Part shown: positions 18,469 to 27,808 of the stretch, in pieces
Position numbering within the stretch: position 1 is the first letter of the stretch
Layout of the letters: every line of letters begins with the position of its first letter
Notes under the pieces: model-generated
Databases searched by the model: none
What the model saw: only the letters and a program-made list of their open reading frames with translations
What the model was told of the DNA's origin: nothing
From: an uncultured Agathobacter sp.
GTDB taxonomy: Bacteria; Bacillota; Clostridia; Lachnospirales; Lachnospiraceae
Length of the DNA: 45,885 bases
Reading direction: 5' to 3'
Assembly (NCBI GenBank): GCA_934316545.1
Contig: CAKRDT010000014.1
Coordinates: 1 to 45,885 of the forward strand
Position numbers and translations under genes: made by a program

Positions 18469-18509
18469 AATGCGACATCTGTGATGATTATACCACAGAA
18501 TATCGCATT
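18469..18509. promoter_or_regulatory. Inverted-repeat operator overlapping the araC-type gene promoter
   Basis: AATGCGACATCTGTG (18469-18483) faces CACAGAATATCGCATT (18494-18509), a near-perfect inverted repeat with a one-base bulge. The minus-strand extended -10 (TGG-TATAAT, 18487-18492) lies in the gap between the arms. A regulator bound here could both repress its own gene and act on the divergent operon, whose -10 is about 70 bp away. Confidence 0.6.
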
Positions 18510-18554
18510 TTGACATAAAACAATGAAAATGATGCTATTTTTGTATGCAAAAGG

Positions 18555-18566
18555 GTATGTTATAAT
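18555..18566 (+). promoter_or_regulatory. Extended -10 promoter of the raffinose-family operon
   Basis: TGT-TATAAT at 18558-18566 is an extended -10. No good -35 lies 17 bp upstream, which suits an activator-dependent promoter. The start codon of the binding protein is 50 bp downstream. Confidence 0.55.
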
Positions 18567-18615
18567 TGATTTATCAAAAGGAACCAAAACAAAGCGGAGA
18601 GAGGATGAAGAAGAT

Positions 18616-19917
18616 ATGGCAAAAAAGAGTATTTGTCGCAGTGTGGCGCTTGCACTGGTATTGGGAATCGGCGTGACTGGTGTTACAGGATGCGGAAGTG
18701 ACAAAGGTTCAAGCGGTAAGACAGAAATTGAAGTGGTTTCTTACAAGCCGGAAGCGGTTGCTGCGTTTGAAGAAATTGAGAAGAGATTCAATGAAACACA
18801 TGAAGACATTCATTTGACGATATCATCTCCAAATGAAGCTATGACAATTTTGAAAACACGTTTCATCCGTGAAGACTATCCGGATATTATCGCAATCGGT
18901 GGAGATATCAATTATTCCAATTTTCTGGATGCAGATCTGTTTGAAGATATTTCGGATCTGGATGACGTGAAAACCGTGAAGCAGGCGTATCTTGATATGG
19001 ATAAGGAATTGGAGTTTATACCAAAAGAAGGAGTATATGCACTTCCATATGTTGCAAACGCGGCCGGCATTCTTTACAACAAAGATCTCTTTGAAGAGAA
19101 CGGATGGAAAGTACCGGCAACATGGAGTGAGTTTACTGCCTTGTGCGACACAATCGGGGAGAGTGGAACACTTCCGCTGTATCTGGGATTTAAGGACACA
19201 TGGACCTGTCTGGCTCCGTGGAATGCCCTGGCTGTCGGACTTACGGATTCAGATACCTGCAATCAGGTAAATATGGGAAATACGACCTTTACAGAAACTT
19301 ACGGACCGGTTGCTGAAAAAATGCGTGCGATATTGGATTATGCGGAAAAAAATCCATATGCGTATGGCTATAACGATGCATGCACCGCTTTTGCACGCGG
19401 AGAATCTGCGATGTATCCGATCGGAAGTTATGCGATACCACAGATTAAATCGGTGAATCCGGATATGAATATCGGTTCCTTTACATTCCCGGCAAATGAG
19501 AAAGAGACGGACAATGTTCTCAATTCCGGAATTGATCTGCAGTTCTCGGTAATGAAGGCCTGCAAAAACAAAGAAGCGGCATATGAGGTATTAAAATATC
19601 TGTATGACGATGAGACGATTCAGATTTATCTGGATGATCAGGGAGGAATTGCCTGTAAGGAAGGAAACTTTGCGATTCCGGAAACACTTGAAGATATGAA
19701 AGACTATATCGAGAATAACCGGATGTCGGATTATCAGGATCATCATTATCCGAGTGAGATGAGCGTGGATGCTATGATCCAGACATTCCTGCTTGATACA
19801 AGCGACAATGCACAGGATAAGTTTTTGAAAAAATTCGATTCGGACTGGAAGCGCTACAATCGGGATCTGATCCGAAAAGTACAGGATTATCAGAATAAAC
19901 AGGAGGATGCACAATGA
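18616..19917 (+). CDS. Sugar ABC transporter substrate-binding lipoprotein
   Basis: The product is 433 aa. A lipoprotein signal peptide ends in the lipobox VTGC, with acylated Cys26. The mature part is a type 1 (MalE-like) extracellular solute-binding protein, with IAIGGDINYSNFLDADLFEDIS and YALPYVANAAGILYNKDLF in the usual places. ATG 18616 is chosen because it begins the signal peptide (MAKKSICRSV); the longer reading frame upstream is unlikely. It is the first gene of a five-gene operon and should capture raffinose-family sugars at the cell surface, as judged from the linked enzymes. Confidence 0.9.
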   Translation: MAKKSICRSVALALVLGIGVTGVTGCGSDKGSSGKTEIEVVSYKPEAVAAFEEIEKRFNETHEDIHLTISSPNEAMTILKTRFIREDYPDIIAIGGDINYSNFLDADLFEDISDLDDVKTVKQAYLDMDKELEFIPKEGVYALPYVANAAGILYNKDLFEENGWKVPATWSEFTALCDTIGESGTLPLYLGFKDTWTCLAPWNALAVGLTDSDTCNQVNMGNTTFTETYGPVAEKMRAILDYAEKNPYAYGYNDACTAFARGESAMYPIGSYAIPQIKSVNPDMNIGSFTFPANEKETDNVLNSGIDLQFSVMKACKNKEAAYEVLKYLYDDETIQIYLDDQGGIACKEGNFAIPETLEDMKDYIENNRMSDYQDHHYPSEMSVDAMIQTFLLDTSDNAQDKFLKKFDSDWKRYNRDLIRKVQDYQNKQEDAQ

Positions 19918-20789
19918 AAAGAAAAATGTCAAACAGGGATAAAACATTCTGGGCAGTCGTGATACCCGTTGTGATTTTGTTCTTTGCGTTTAATACACTG
20001 CCGATGATCAAAGGTGTGATTTATAGCTTTACAAATTATAAAGGCTATGGTTCGTATGATTACGTCGGTTTCCGGAATTATATGGATCTGTTTACCGATG
20101 CGCGGGTTGGAAAAAGCTATCTGTTTACATTTAAATATGCATTGGCCGGCACCATTCTTGTCAATGTGCTCAGCCTTATGATGGCAGTGGGACTCAACAG
20201 CAGTATCCGCTGCAAGAGCGCACTCCGCGGAATCTACTTTGTGCCAAATATTTTAGGCGGACTTGTTATCGGCTATATTTTCAGTTTCATTTTTACTTAT
20301 ATTCTTCCGGCTGTGGGAAATGTTTTTCACATTGGTTTCCTGCAGAACAGTATCCTTGCCAGTGAGAAATATGCATGGATCGGCGTGCTGATCGTTGGTG
20401 TATGGCAGGCGGTCGCGATGAATACGATTATTTATATCTCCGGTCTGCAGACGGTTCCGGAGGAAGTGTACGAGGCAAGCATGCTTGATGGTGCAAGCAG
20501 CTGGAAGCAGTTCTGGAAGGTGACATTTCCGCTTGTGATGCCTTTTGTTACGATCAATTTAGTGCTTAGTACCAAGAATTTCCTTATGGTATTTGACCAG
20601 ATTATGTCCTTGACCAAGGGAGGACCGGCGCAGAGTACAGAATCCATTTCTTATCTGATCTACAGAAATGGTATGGATGGCGGACAGTTTGGATTCCAGA
20701 GTGCGAATGCGGTTATTTTCTTTGTTGTGATCGTGGCAATCTCTCTGTTTCAGATGATCGTTATGAATAAGAAGGAGGAACAGTTATAA
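19914..20789 (+). CDS. Sugar ABC transporter permease, MalF/MsmF-type
   Basis: The product is 291 aa with six predicted membrane helices. Near residue 190 it has the EAA loop, EVYEASMLDGASSWKQFWKV, which docks with an ATPase. The start overlaps the stop of the binding-protein gene (ATGA). The cognate ATPase gene is not in this operon; in Firmicutes a shared MsmK/UgpC-type ATPase encoded elsewhere normally serves such permeases. Confidence 0.92.
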   Translation: MKRKMSNRDKTFWAVVIPVVILFFAFNTLPMIKGVIYSFTNYKGYGSYDYVGFRNYMDLFTDARVGKSYLFTFKYALAGTILVNVLSLMMAVGLNSSIRCKSALRGIYFVPNILGGLVIGYIFSFIFTYILPAVGNVFHIGFLQNSILASEKYAWIGVLIVGVWQAVAMNTIIYISGLQTVPEEVYEASMLDGASSWKQFWKVTFPLVMPFVTINLVLSTKNFLMVFDQIMSLTKGGPAQSTESISYLIYRNGMDGGQFGFQSANAVIFFVVIVAISLFQMIVMNKKEEQL

Positions 20790-21628
20790 TGGAAATGAAA
20801 AAGAAAACCAACTGGGTACTTACAATTGTTTTGATCCTTGGAACGGTTACGGTGTTTTTCCCACTGTATATGGCTGTGATCATTGCATTCAAACAGCCGA
20901 GTGATATGACCAATGATGTGGCAGGGGCGCTTGCTTTTCCGAAACAATGGAGTCTGGATAACTTCCGTCAGGCAATGGAAGTGACGGATTTCTGGCATTC
21001 TCTGGGCAACAGTCTTTTGATTACATTGGTGACGATCGCTTTGGCAATTCTGATTCATTCCATCGCAGGATATGTGATCGGACGGGGGATGGCGAGAAAG
21101 AAGAGTTTTCGATTTATTTATCTGTATATCGTAAGTGGTATGTTTGTGCCATTTTCAATTCTGATGATGCCGCTTGTAAAACAGACGGCGCATATGGGGC
21201 TTGGAAACCGTGCGGGTGTTATCATCCTTTATCTTGTATTTTATATGCCGATGAATGTGCTGCTCTATAGTGGATATCTGAAGAATATTCCGGTAGCGCT
21301 GGAAGAAGCTGCGGATATCGACGGTGCAAGCACCTGGACAACGTATTGGAGGGTCGTATTTCCGATGATGAAACCGATGCATGCGACCGTTGCGATACTG
21401 ACAGCGCTCGGCACCTGGAATGATGTCATGACTCCGCTTGTGATCATGTCAGGAACCGGACAGAATACGCTGCCACTCGCACAGCTGAATTTCCAGACAC
21501 AGTTTGGAACAAACTATAACCTGGCGTTTGCTTCTTATATTCTGGCATTGATTCCGATTCTGATCTTCTACGTGATCTGTCAGAAGCAGATTTTAAACGG
21601 TGTGGCAAATGGTGCGGTTAAAGGATAA
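20789..21628 (+). CDS. Sugar ABC transporter permease, MalG/MsmG-type
   Basis: The product is 279 aa with six predicted membrane helices. The EAA loop, ALEEAADIDGASTWTTYWRV, is intact. It overlaps the upstream permease by one base (TAATG), with GAAGGAGG at 20771. The two permeases form the membrane channel for the sugar delivered by the lipoprotein. Confidence 0.92.
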   Translation: MEMKKKTNWVLTIVLILGTVTVFFPLYMAVIIAFKQPSDMTNDVAGALAFPKQWSLDNFRQAMEVTDFWHSLGNSLLITLVTIALAILIHSIAGYVIGRGMARKKSFRFIYLYIVSGMFVPFSILMMPLVKQTAHMGLGNRAGVIILYLVFYMPMNVLLYSGYLKNIPVALEEAADIDGASTWTTYWRVVFPMMKPMHATVAILTALGTWNDVMTPLVIMSGTGQNTLPLAQLNFQTQFGTNYNLAFASYILALIPILIFYVICQKQILNGVANGAVKG

Positions 21629-21646
21629 ATAAAAAGAGGTTATGAT

Positions 21647-24457
21647 ATGGCAATGATATACAATCCGAATAAAAGAATTTTTACATTAAACACAAAGCAC
21701 AGCACCTATCAGATGCAGGTGGATTCGCTTGGTTATCTGCTTCATTTGTATTATGGAGCGAAAAATAATAGTTCCATGGAATATGTGCTGACTTACGCGG
21801 ACCGCGGATTTTCGGGAAATCCGTATGCCGCAGGTGCGGACCGTACCTATTCACTGGACGCGCTTCCGCAGGAATTTCCAACGCTTGGAACCGGCGATTA
21901 CCGCAATATTGCGTTGAACATAAAGAATGCCGAGGGTATCGAAAGCGTTGACCTGCATTATCAGCGATATGAGATCCGAAAAGGCAAATATGCTTTACAG
22001 GGGCTTCCGGCAGTATGGGCAGGGGAACATGAAGCTGAGACGCTTGAGATTGTTCTTGCCGATGAGAATGCGGGAATTGAAGTGCATCTGTTGTATGGGG
22101 TACTCGAAGAAGTTGATGTGATCACAAGAAGTGCTGTGATCCGAAACATAGGGACAGAGACGGTTACGATTGAGAAAGCAGCAGCGGCATGTCTGGATTT
22201 TGTAAGCGGTAATTATGATGTGATCCGCTTCTATGGAAAGCATGCTTTTGAGCGGAATCTGGAACGCACAGCTCTTGGTCACGGAACGATCGCTTTCGGA
22301 AGCCGAAGAGGCACTTCCAGTCACCAGTATAATCCGGCGGTCATTCTGGCAGAGCAGGGAACGACGGAAGAGGCTGGAAACTGTTACGGAATGCTCATGG
22401 TATACAGTGGAAACTTTTCCTGTGAGGCAGAGCGGGATCAGTACAATCAGACGCGCCTTCTTATGGGCTTAAACGATGAACTGTTTTCTTATCCGCTTGC
22501 AGCCGGCGATACCTTTACAGTTCCGGAAGTGATCTTATCGTATTCACAAAACGGTCTGTCTGCCTTGTCGCAGCAGTATCATAATTGCATCCGTAATCAT
22601 GTGTGCCGCAGCAAGTATGTGCACATGAGCCGTCCGGTACTGATCAACAGCTGGGAAGCCGCATACTTTGATTTTACCGGGGAGACGATTGTTGATCTGG
22701 CAAAAGAAGCCGCTTCTCTGGGCATTGATATGGTTGTCATGGATGATGGCTGGTTTGGAAAACGTGATGATGATAATTCCTCGCTGGGAGATTGGTATGT
22801 CAATGAAAAAAAACTTGGCGGCAGTCTGTCAGAACTGATCCGGCGTGTGCATGAGCAGGGAGTGAAATTCGGAATCTGGATCGAGCCGGAGATGGTAAAT
22901 GAGGACAGTGATCTCTACCGTGCGCATCCGGACTGGGCAATTCAGATTCCGGGAAGAAAGCCGATCCGTTCAAGAAATCAGTTGCTTCTCGATTTCTCCA
23001 GAAAAGAAGTGCGGGATCAGGTGTTTGAGCAGATTTGTGCAGTGCTGGATCAGGGAGAGATTGATTATGTCAAATGGGACATGAACCGGAGCATGGCAGA
23101 TGTGTATGCGGGAAATCTTACCTATGATTATGTCCTTGGTGTGTACGATTTTATGGAACGCCTGACGAGCCGTTATCCGGATATGCTTCTGGAGGGCTGC
23201 AGCGGCGGCGGCGGAAGATTTGATGCAGGAATGCTTTATTATTCGCCACAGATCTGGTGCAGTGATAATACGGATGCGATCAATCGCACAAGAATACAGT
23301 ATGGTACTTCTTTCTTTTATCCGGTCTCTGCGATGGGGGCGCATGTGTCTGCAGTGCCGAATCATCAGACCGGCAGGGTTACAAGCTTTCATACCCGCGG
23401 CGTGACTGCGATGGCGGGAACCTTTGGATATGAGCTGAATCCGGCTTTGTTATCGGATGAAGAAAAGCAGCAGATCCGGGAGCAGATTGCATCTTATAAG
23501 AAATATGAGCGTCTGATCAACGAAGGTACCTACTGGCGTCTGTCCGATCCACTCCATGATGAGATCGCCGCATGGATGTCGGTTTCAAAGGAACAGGATC
23601 GTGCGCTGGTCAGCGTTGTCCGGCTGATGGCGGAAGCAAATCAGGCAGCCGTCTATGTGCGTCTGCGTGGCTTAAAGCCGGAGGCTGTCTATCTGGAAGA
23701 ATACAGCGGAAAGCAATATTCCGGTGCGGCGCTTATGCATACAGGAATCGTATTGCCTTTCTTCACACACGAATATGAGGCTTACCAGTTCTCGTTTGTC
23801 GAATTGACGGAGGCGTTACATTTGTATGAGAAAGTGGGAGCATGGTGTGAAGACAAGCAGGAAGATGAGCGGCTGGTCATCAGCCTGTTCGGCGGCTCCG
23901 GATCCGGGAAGACAACGATTGCCGGTGCGTTGCAGCAATATTTGTTAAATGATGGAATCGGCTGCTTCCTGCTGGGAGGAGATGATTATCCGCATCGCAT
24001 TCCGAAGCGCAATGATGAGGAGCGCCTGCGCATTTTTGAGGAGTCCGGTGAAGACGGACTGCGGGACTATCTGGGAACTCCGCAGGAAATTGATTTTGAC
24101 CGTATCAATGAGGTGCTTGCGGATTTTCATGCCGGAAAAAACACAATTACACTTCGCCATATGGGCAGGGAAGACGGGGAAATATTTTCGGAAGAGACAT
24201 CCTTTGAAGGAATCCGGGTCCTTATTGTCGAATGGACACATGGCGGAAGTGAATACCTAGAAGGTGTGGATCTACCGGTTTTTCTTGAAAGTTCACCGGA
24301 AGAAACGAGAGAAAGACGCATCCGCAGAAACAGGGATGCCAATGCGGCAAGCCCGTTTATCAATATGGTCGTGGAACTTGAGGGTGAGAAATTAAAGCGG
24401 CAGCGCAATCGTGCGAAACTGATTGTCGGAAAGGATAAAAAAGTCTATGAACAATAA
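21647..24457 (+). CDS. agaSK: Bifunctional alpha-galactosidase / sucrose kinase (AgaSK-type fusion)
   Basis: The product is 936 aa. Residues 1-720 are a GH36 alpha-galactosidase: WEAAYFDFT, DDGWFGKRDDD, the nucleophile Asp478 in YVKWDMNR, and the acid/base Asp540 in WCSDNTDA. Residues 740-936 are a P-loop kinase like uridine/pantothenate kinases, with Walker A GGSGSGKT at 749-756, the GGDDYPHRIPKRND block and the RRIRRNRD lid. This is the domain order and size of AgaSK from Ruminococcus gnavus, which cleaves raffinose or stachyose and phosphorylates the sucrose released. It is cytoplasmic, as no signal peptide is present. It overlaps the next gene by 11 bp. Confidence 0.93.
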   Translation: MAMIYNPNKRIFTLNTKHSTYQMQVDSLGYLLHLYYGAKNNSSMEYVLTYADRGFSGNPYAAGADRTYSLDALPQEFPTLGTGDYRNIALNIKNAEGIESVDLHYQRYEIRKGKYALQGLPAVWAGEHEAETLEIVLADENAGIEVHLLYGVLEEVDVITRSAVIRNIGTETVTIEKAAAACLDFVSGNYDVIRFYGKHAFERNLERTALGHGTIAFGSRRGTSSHQYNPAVILAEQGTTEEAGNCYGMLMVYSGNFSCEAERDQYNQTRLLMGLNDELFSYPLAAGDTFTVPEVILSYSQNGLSALSQQYHNCIRNHVCRSKYVHMSRPVLINSWEAAYFDFTGETIVDLAKEAASLGIDMVVMDDGWFGKRDDDNSSLGDWYVNEKKLGGSLSELIRRVHEQGVKFGIWIEPEMVNEDSDLYRAHPDWAIQIPGRKPIRSRNQLLLDFSRKEVRDQVFEQICAVLDQGEIDYVKWDMNRSMADVYAGNLTYDYVLGVYDFMERLTSRYPDMLLEGCSGGGGRFDAGMLYYSPQIWCSDNTDAINRTRIQYGTSFFYPVSAMGAHVSAVPNHQTGRVTSFHTRGVTAMAGTFGYELNPALLSDEEKQQIREQIASYKKYERLINEGTYWRLSDPLHDEIAAWMSVSKEQDRALVSVVRLMAEANQAAVYVRLRGLKPEAVYLEEYSGKQYSGAALMHTGIVLPFFTHEYEAYQFSFVELTEALHLYEKVGAWCEDKQEDERLVISLFGGSGSGKTTIAGALQQYLLNDGIGCFLLGGDDYPHRIPKRNDEERLRIFEESGEDGLRDYLGTPQEIDFDRINEVLADFHAGKNTITLRHMGREDGEIFSEETSFEGIRVLIVEWTHGGSEYLEGVDLPVFLESSPEETRERRIRRNRDANAASPFINMVVELEGEKLKRQRNRAKLIVGKDKKVYEQ

Positions 24458-25937
24458 ACCGATGCTCAATGCATATCCGGACAGTCTGGGCGGAACACTT
24501 GGAGATATTGTAAATTTGTTGGAAAAAGAGGAAATGAAGGACGTATTTTCTTCTTTCTATATTCTGCCGAGTCTGTACCATTCGGATCTGGACAGGGGAT
24601 TTTCTGTGATCGACTATGAACTTAACGAAGAGCTGGCGTCGCGCGATGATCTGGAACGGTTGAGAAAACTTGGAATCGATCTGAAGCTGGATTTTATTTT
24701 AAATCATGCATCTGCGCAATCACCGCAATTTAAGGATCTTGTGGCAAAAGGCGAACAGTCAGAATATCGTAATTTTTTCATCAACTGGAATCAGTTTTGG
24801 GATGGCTATGGAAAGATGACGGAAGAAGGGTATATTCAGCCGGATGAAGAATACCTGAAAAAGATGTTTTTCCGAAAGCCGGGACTGCCGATTCTTATGG
24901 TAGAGTTTCCGGATGGGGAAAAAGTACCGTATTGGAATACTTTTTATCAGGAGGTACATGGCAGAGAGTATCTGGGACAGATGGATTTAAATATCAAGTC
25001 GCAGAAGGTCTGGGATTTTTATTGCGATACATTGGGTAAAATTGCTTCTTACGGTGCTTCCATTGTGCGGCTTGATGCGTTTGCATACGCACCGAAAACA
25101 CCTGGGAAAAAGAATTTTTTGAACGATCCGGAGACCTGGGATTTTCTTCAGCAGATCAAGAATCTTGCGCAGCCGTCGGGCCTTACGCTTTTGCCGGAAA
25201 TCCATGCTGCGTATGAAGAAAAAATATACGATACTCTTGCAAAAAAGGGATATCCGGCCTATGATTTTTTCCTGCCGGGACTCATCATTGACGCGATTGA
25301 GCACAAGCGGGGAGCTTATCTTGCCGCATGGGCAAAGGAAATCGTGGAAAAAAAGATTGCTACGGTCAATATGCTGGGATGTCATGATGGAATCCCGCTT
25401 CTGGATCTGAAAGGAATCCTGCCGGAAGAGGATATACAGGAATTGATCCGGCTGATCGTATCAAGGGGCGGAATGGTAAAGAATCTTCATGGACAGAAGA
25501 ACATTTATTATCAGGTAAATGCCACGTATTACAGTGCGCTCGGAGAGGATGATGCCAAGCTGTTGCTGGCACGGGCAATCCAGATGTTTATGCCGGGCAA
25601 GCCGCAGATCTGGTATCTGGATCTGTTTGCCGGAAAAAATGATCATGAAGCAGTGCTGCGTGCCGGAGAATCCGGTCATAAAGAAATCAATCGCACCAAT
25701 TTATCGAATGAGGATATTGTTTCCGGTCTTCAGAAGGATATTGTAAGAAAGCAGCTGGAGTTGATCCGGATGCGGAACACATGGAGTGTTTTTTCGGAGG
25801 ATGCCAAAGTTGAGGTTTATTGTGAAGGTGCTTTACTTACCATCGGTTGGGAACTCGGTGAGGCGTTCGCAAGACTGCGTGTGGACTTTGACAGCGGAAG
25901 ATATACGATTGAATCCAATGAGCGAACAATTGCATGA
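24447..25937 (+). CDS. GH13_18 sucrose phosphorylase / sucrose-6-phosphate phosphorylase
   Basis: The product is 496 aa. It has the sucrose-phosphorylase layout: LNAYPDSLGGTLGDI at the start, the catalytic nucleophile in IVRLDAFAYA, the acid/base Glu in LLPEIHAAYEE, and the transition-state Asp in GCHDGIPLLD. ATG 24447 with AAGGA upstream fits the family N-terminus better than TTG 24423. Its gene overlaps agaSK, which makes phosphorylated sucrose, so the likelier substrate is sucrose-6(F)-phosphate, giving glucose-1-phosphate and fructose-6-phosphate; plain sucrose phosphorolysis is the alternative. Sequence alone does not settle this. Confidence 0.87.
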   Translation: MNNKPMLNAYPDSLGGTLGDIVNLLEKEEMKDVFSSFYILPSLYHSDLDRGFSVIDYELNEELASRDDLERLRKLGIDLKLDFILNHASAQSPQFKDLVAKGEQSEYRNFFINWNQFWDGYGKMTEEGYIQPDEEYLKKMFFRKPGLPILMVEFPDGEKVPYWNTFYQEVHGREYLGQMDLNIKSQKVWDFYCDTLGKIASYGASIVRLDAFAYAPKTPGKKNFLNDPETWDFLQQIKNLAQPSGLTLLPEIHAAYEEKIYDTLAKKGYPAYDFFLPGLIIDAIEHKRGAYLAAWAKEIVEKKIATVNMLGCHDGIPLLDLKGILPEEDIQELIRLIVSRGGMVKNLHGQKNIYYQVNATYYSALGEDDAKLLLARAIQMFMPGKPQIWYLDLFAGKNDHEAVLRAGESGHKEINRTNLSNEDIVSGLQKDIVRKQLELIRMRNTWSVFSEDAKVEVYCEGALLTIGWELGEAFARLRVDFDSGRYTIESNERTIA

Positions 25938-26007
25938 TTCCTATGAAAAATGTTATTATAAGTACAAAGTTCCTATGAATTTTGTAATTGCTCGAAGGGA
26001 TTATGAT

Positions 26008-26046
26008 ATGAAACGGGATATTTTTGATGATTTGGTGAAGTGAAAA
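26008..26046 (+). pseudogene. Possible relic: first codons of a DUF4143-type AAA ATPase
   Basis: After CGAAGGGATT, ATG 26008 reads MKRDIFDDLVK, a stop (TGA) and then Lys. Proteins of the DUF4143 AAA family commonly begin M(I)KRDI...L..WK, so TGA could stand where TGG (Trp) was. The homology stops there and a terminator follows at once. A short -10-like TATTAT lies upstream. This looks like the 5' end of a gene whose body was deleted, but the match is only about a dozen residues. Confidence 0.3.
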
Positions 26047-26053
26047 TCATGGA

Positions 26054-26082
26054 GGACAGTACCAATAGGTGCTGTCCTTTTT
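26054..26082 (+). terminator. Rho-independent terminator downstream of the raffinose operon
   Basis: GGACAGTACC pairs with GGTGCTGTCC (one G-T wobble) around an AATA loop, followed by five T. It ends the operon transcript, or the transcript of the lost gene just upstream. Confidence 0.9.
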
Positions 26083-26166
26083 CAGTCGTTGTCTGTCGCT
26101 TTATCAAACGGTCTTGCTGACGGAACAGAGTCGGGAAACAAGGGATATCAATAACAAAAAATATAA

Positions 26167-26742
26167 TTATAATCCAAATGATTTTCTGACTTCGTCAAAA
26201 TCATGAATCGGTAACATGATTTCCTGTATTGTTCCAATCTGTTTATCCATATAAATCAATGTATACCATTTGTTAAATTTATATCCACAGTTTCTCAGTT
26301 CCCCGGCATATGTATATCCCATTTTCTCATGGAACTGAACACTATTGTAATCAGAATACACATCGATAGGCTTTACTATTAACGAAATCGTATTTACAAT
26401 CCCTTGTTTCTGCAAAATTTTTTCCATCAAAGTATACAGTTTTCGCCCTACGCCGGTTCTTCGAATTTCATGTTTTAAATATACAGTCATTTCTACATCC
26501 CATGCAAAGGCAGCTCTTGGATGAAATCTTCCGGCGTAAGAATATCCAATAATCTCACCATCGGATTCTGCGACGAGGTATGGATAGTGCTCTAAAATAT
26601 GTCGGATCCGCTCTTGAAATTCTTCTAGAGATGGAACTTCATATTCAAAAGTAACGGCTGTATTCTTTATATAATAAGCGTAAATCTCAAGTAGTTCTTC
26701 TGCATCTTCAGTTGTTGCTGTTCTAATTCGGATATCCATCAT
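26167..26742 (-). CDS. GNAT N-acetyltransferase, phosphinothricin-acetyltransferase-like
   Basis: The product is 191 aa. The order is that of Pat/Bar-type GNAT enzymes: IRTATTEDAEELLEIYAYYIKNTAVTF at the N-terminus, the acetyl-CoA site R-RTGVGRKLY, and VHP-like SVQFHEKMGYTYAGEL near the end. It transfers acetyl groups from acetyl-CoA to an amine; the substrate is not predictable. It ends with about 25 extra residues. Two adjacent Met codons are possible starts; 26742 is best placed behind AAAGGAAA. It is not coupled to its neighbours and lies in an AT-rich patch. Confidence 0.85.
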   Translation of the reverse strand: MMDIRIRTATTEDAEELLEIYAYYIKNTAVTFEYEVPSLEEFQERIRHILEHYPYLVAESDGEIIGYSYAGRFHPRAAFAWDVEMTVYLKHEIRRTGVGRKLYTLMEKILQKQGIVNTISLIVKPIDVYSDYNSVQFHEKMGYTYAGELRNCGYKFNKWYTLIYMDKQIGTIQEIMLPIHDFDEVRKSFGL

Positions 26743-26928
26743 AATTGTTTCCTTTCTTGAACTACCCAAGCCGACTCGCCGGATGAGGTCTTCTGCTCTA
26801 TAAAAGATAAATCGTATGTGATAGGTGTTCCATAGATATTCAAAATACTAATACGATTTTGATGGAGAATCAAGTACTTAATTCAATTAATAACTATACC
26901 TAATGTACAACCACAATGCGAACAAGTT

Positions 26929-27360
26929 CTATAATTCCTTGATTTTTTTGTTCATTTTTTTTGCATCATTGCGATAGTAAAGCATGAATCCTCCCCAGAT
27001 TATAAATGCTAAAGCTATTTGAAATATGGCTGCAATAATCCCGTGAAGGATAGAACTTGTTCCTCCTATCCATCCGACAGTATATGCGACAATTGTATAA
27101 ATAACACAGCCTATTCCCATGTGAATAATCACTTTAAAAGGCATTGGAAGATTGTCTTTGTGATAAATCATGGTCGGAAGTCCAAAACCCAGACCTACAA
27201 TTAGACAGCCGATAACCATTTTGGAAAATTGGTAATGATCTAAACTGAAATTACCGCCATAGGCGATGTCAAATACCATTCCGGTGATGCAGAAAATTGT
27301 TAATGCGATACCAATGCTGGTTATCGTGTTTTTAATCAAATTTTTCATAGTTTCTCTCAT
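26929..27360 (-). CDS. DUF3021 membrane protein
   Basis: The product is 143 aa with four predicted membrane helices, a conserved short cytoplasmic C-terminus rich in Lys, and a DUF3021-like layout. DUF3021 proteins are almost always encoded next to a small LytTR regulator, as here (10 bp downstream of it). They probably act as the membrane partner or inhibitor of the regulator. AGGAGG stands 7 bases before ATG 27360 on the minus strand. Confidence 0.85.
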   Translation of the reverse strand: MRETMKNLIKNTITSIGIALTIFCITGMVFDIAYGGNFSLDHYQFSKMVIGCLIVGLGFGLPTMIYHKDNLPMPFKVIIHMGIGCVIYTIVAYTVGWIGGTSSILHGIIAAIFQIALAFIIWGGFMLYYRNDAKKMNKKIKEL

Positions 27361-27370
27361 TTTTGTCCTC

Positions 27371-27808
27371 CTATAATCCTAGATATTTTTTAAACTCAGG
27401 TAAATATTTCCTTGATACGTAATCCTTGCATCCGTTTTTTAGTTTCAAAAGAAGAGTGCCGCTAAAACCAGCCTCGACATTGCTCATATAGGACAGATTG
27501 ATCAAAGTTGATTTTGAAATTTGCATAAATCCGGCACCAAGCTGCTGTTGCATTTCATATAGTCTTTTTCGGGAACGGTAGCTGTGTTCTTTGCCATAAA
27601 TAATAGTATCTTTGTTTTCTACCCGTACCATGTATATTTCTTTTGGTTGTAAAATGATAATATCATTTTCGTTTTGTAAAGCTGTAATTGGGCTTTCATT
27701 TGAACCGAATATATCAAGGGTATGCTGGATGCTGTCAGTGATTTTATCCGCATATATGATGGCATATGGTTCGCTATATTCAGGGGAAAGTTCAATACTT
27801 ACTTTCAT
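27371..27808 (-). CDS. LytTR-domain DNA-binding regulator
   Basis: The product is 145 aa. The C-terminal 95 residues form a LytTR domain (YMVRVENKDTIIYGKEHSYRSR, then the GFMQISKSTLINL block and the end FKKYLGL). There is no receiver domain; the first 45 residues are a short family-specific region. It belongs to the stand-alone LytTR regulators paired with DUF3021 membrane proteins, often autoregulated and linked to stress or bacteriocin-type responses. It is the first gene of a two-gene minus-strand operon, with AAGGAGG ahead of the start. Confidence 0.88.
   Translation of the reverse strand: MKVSIELSPEYSEPYAIIYADKITDSIQHTLDIFGSNESPITALQNENDIIILQPKEIYMVRVENKDTIIYGKEHSYRSRKRLYEMQQQLGAGFMQISKSTLINLSYMSNVEAGFSGTLLLKLKNGCKDYVSRKYLPEFKKYLGL

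Noticed and set aside
18616..21628. Treating the raffinose operon's lack of an ATPase as novel
   Set aside because: Sugar ABC operons in Firmicutes often share a single MsmK-type ATPase encoded elsewhere, so the absence alone is expected.
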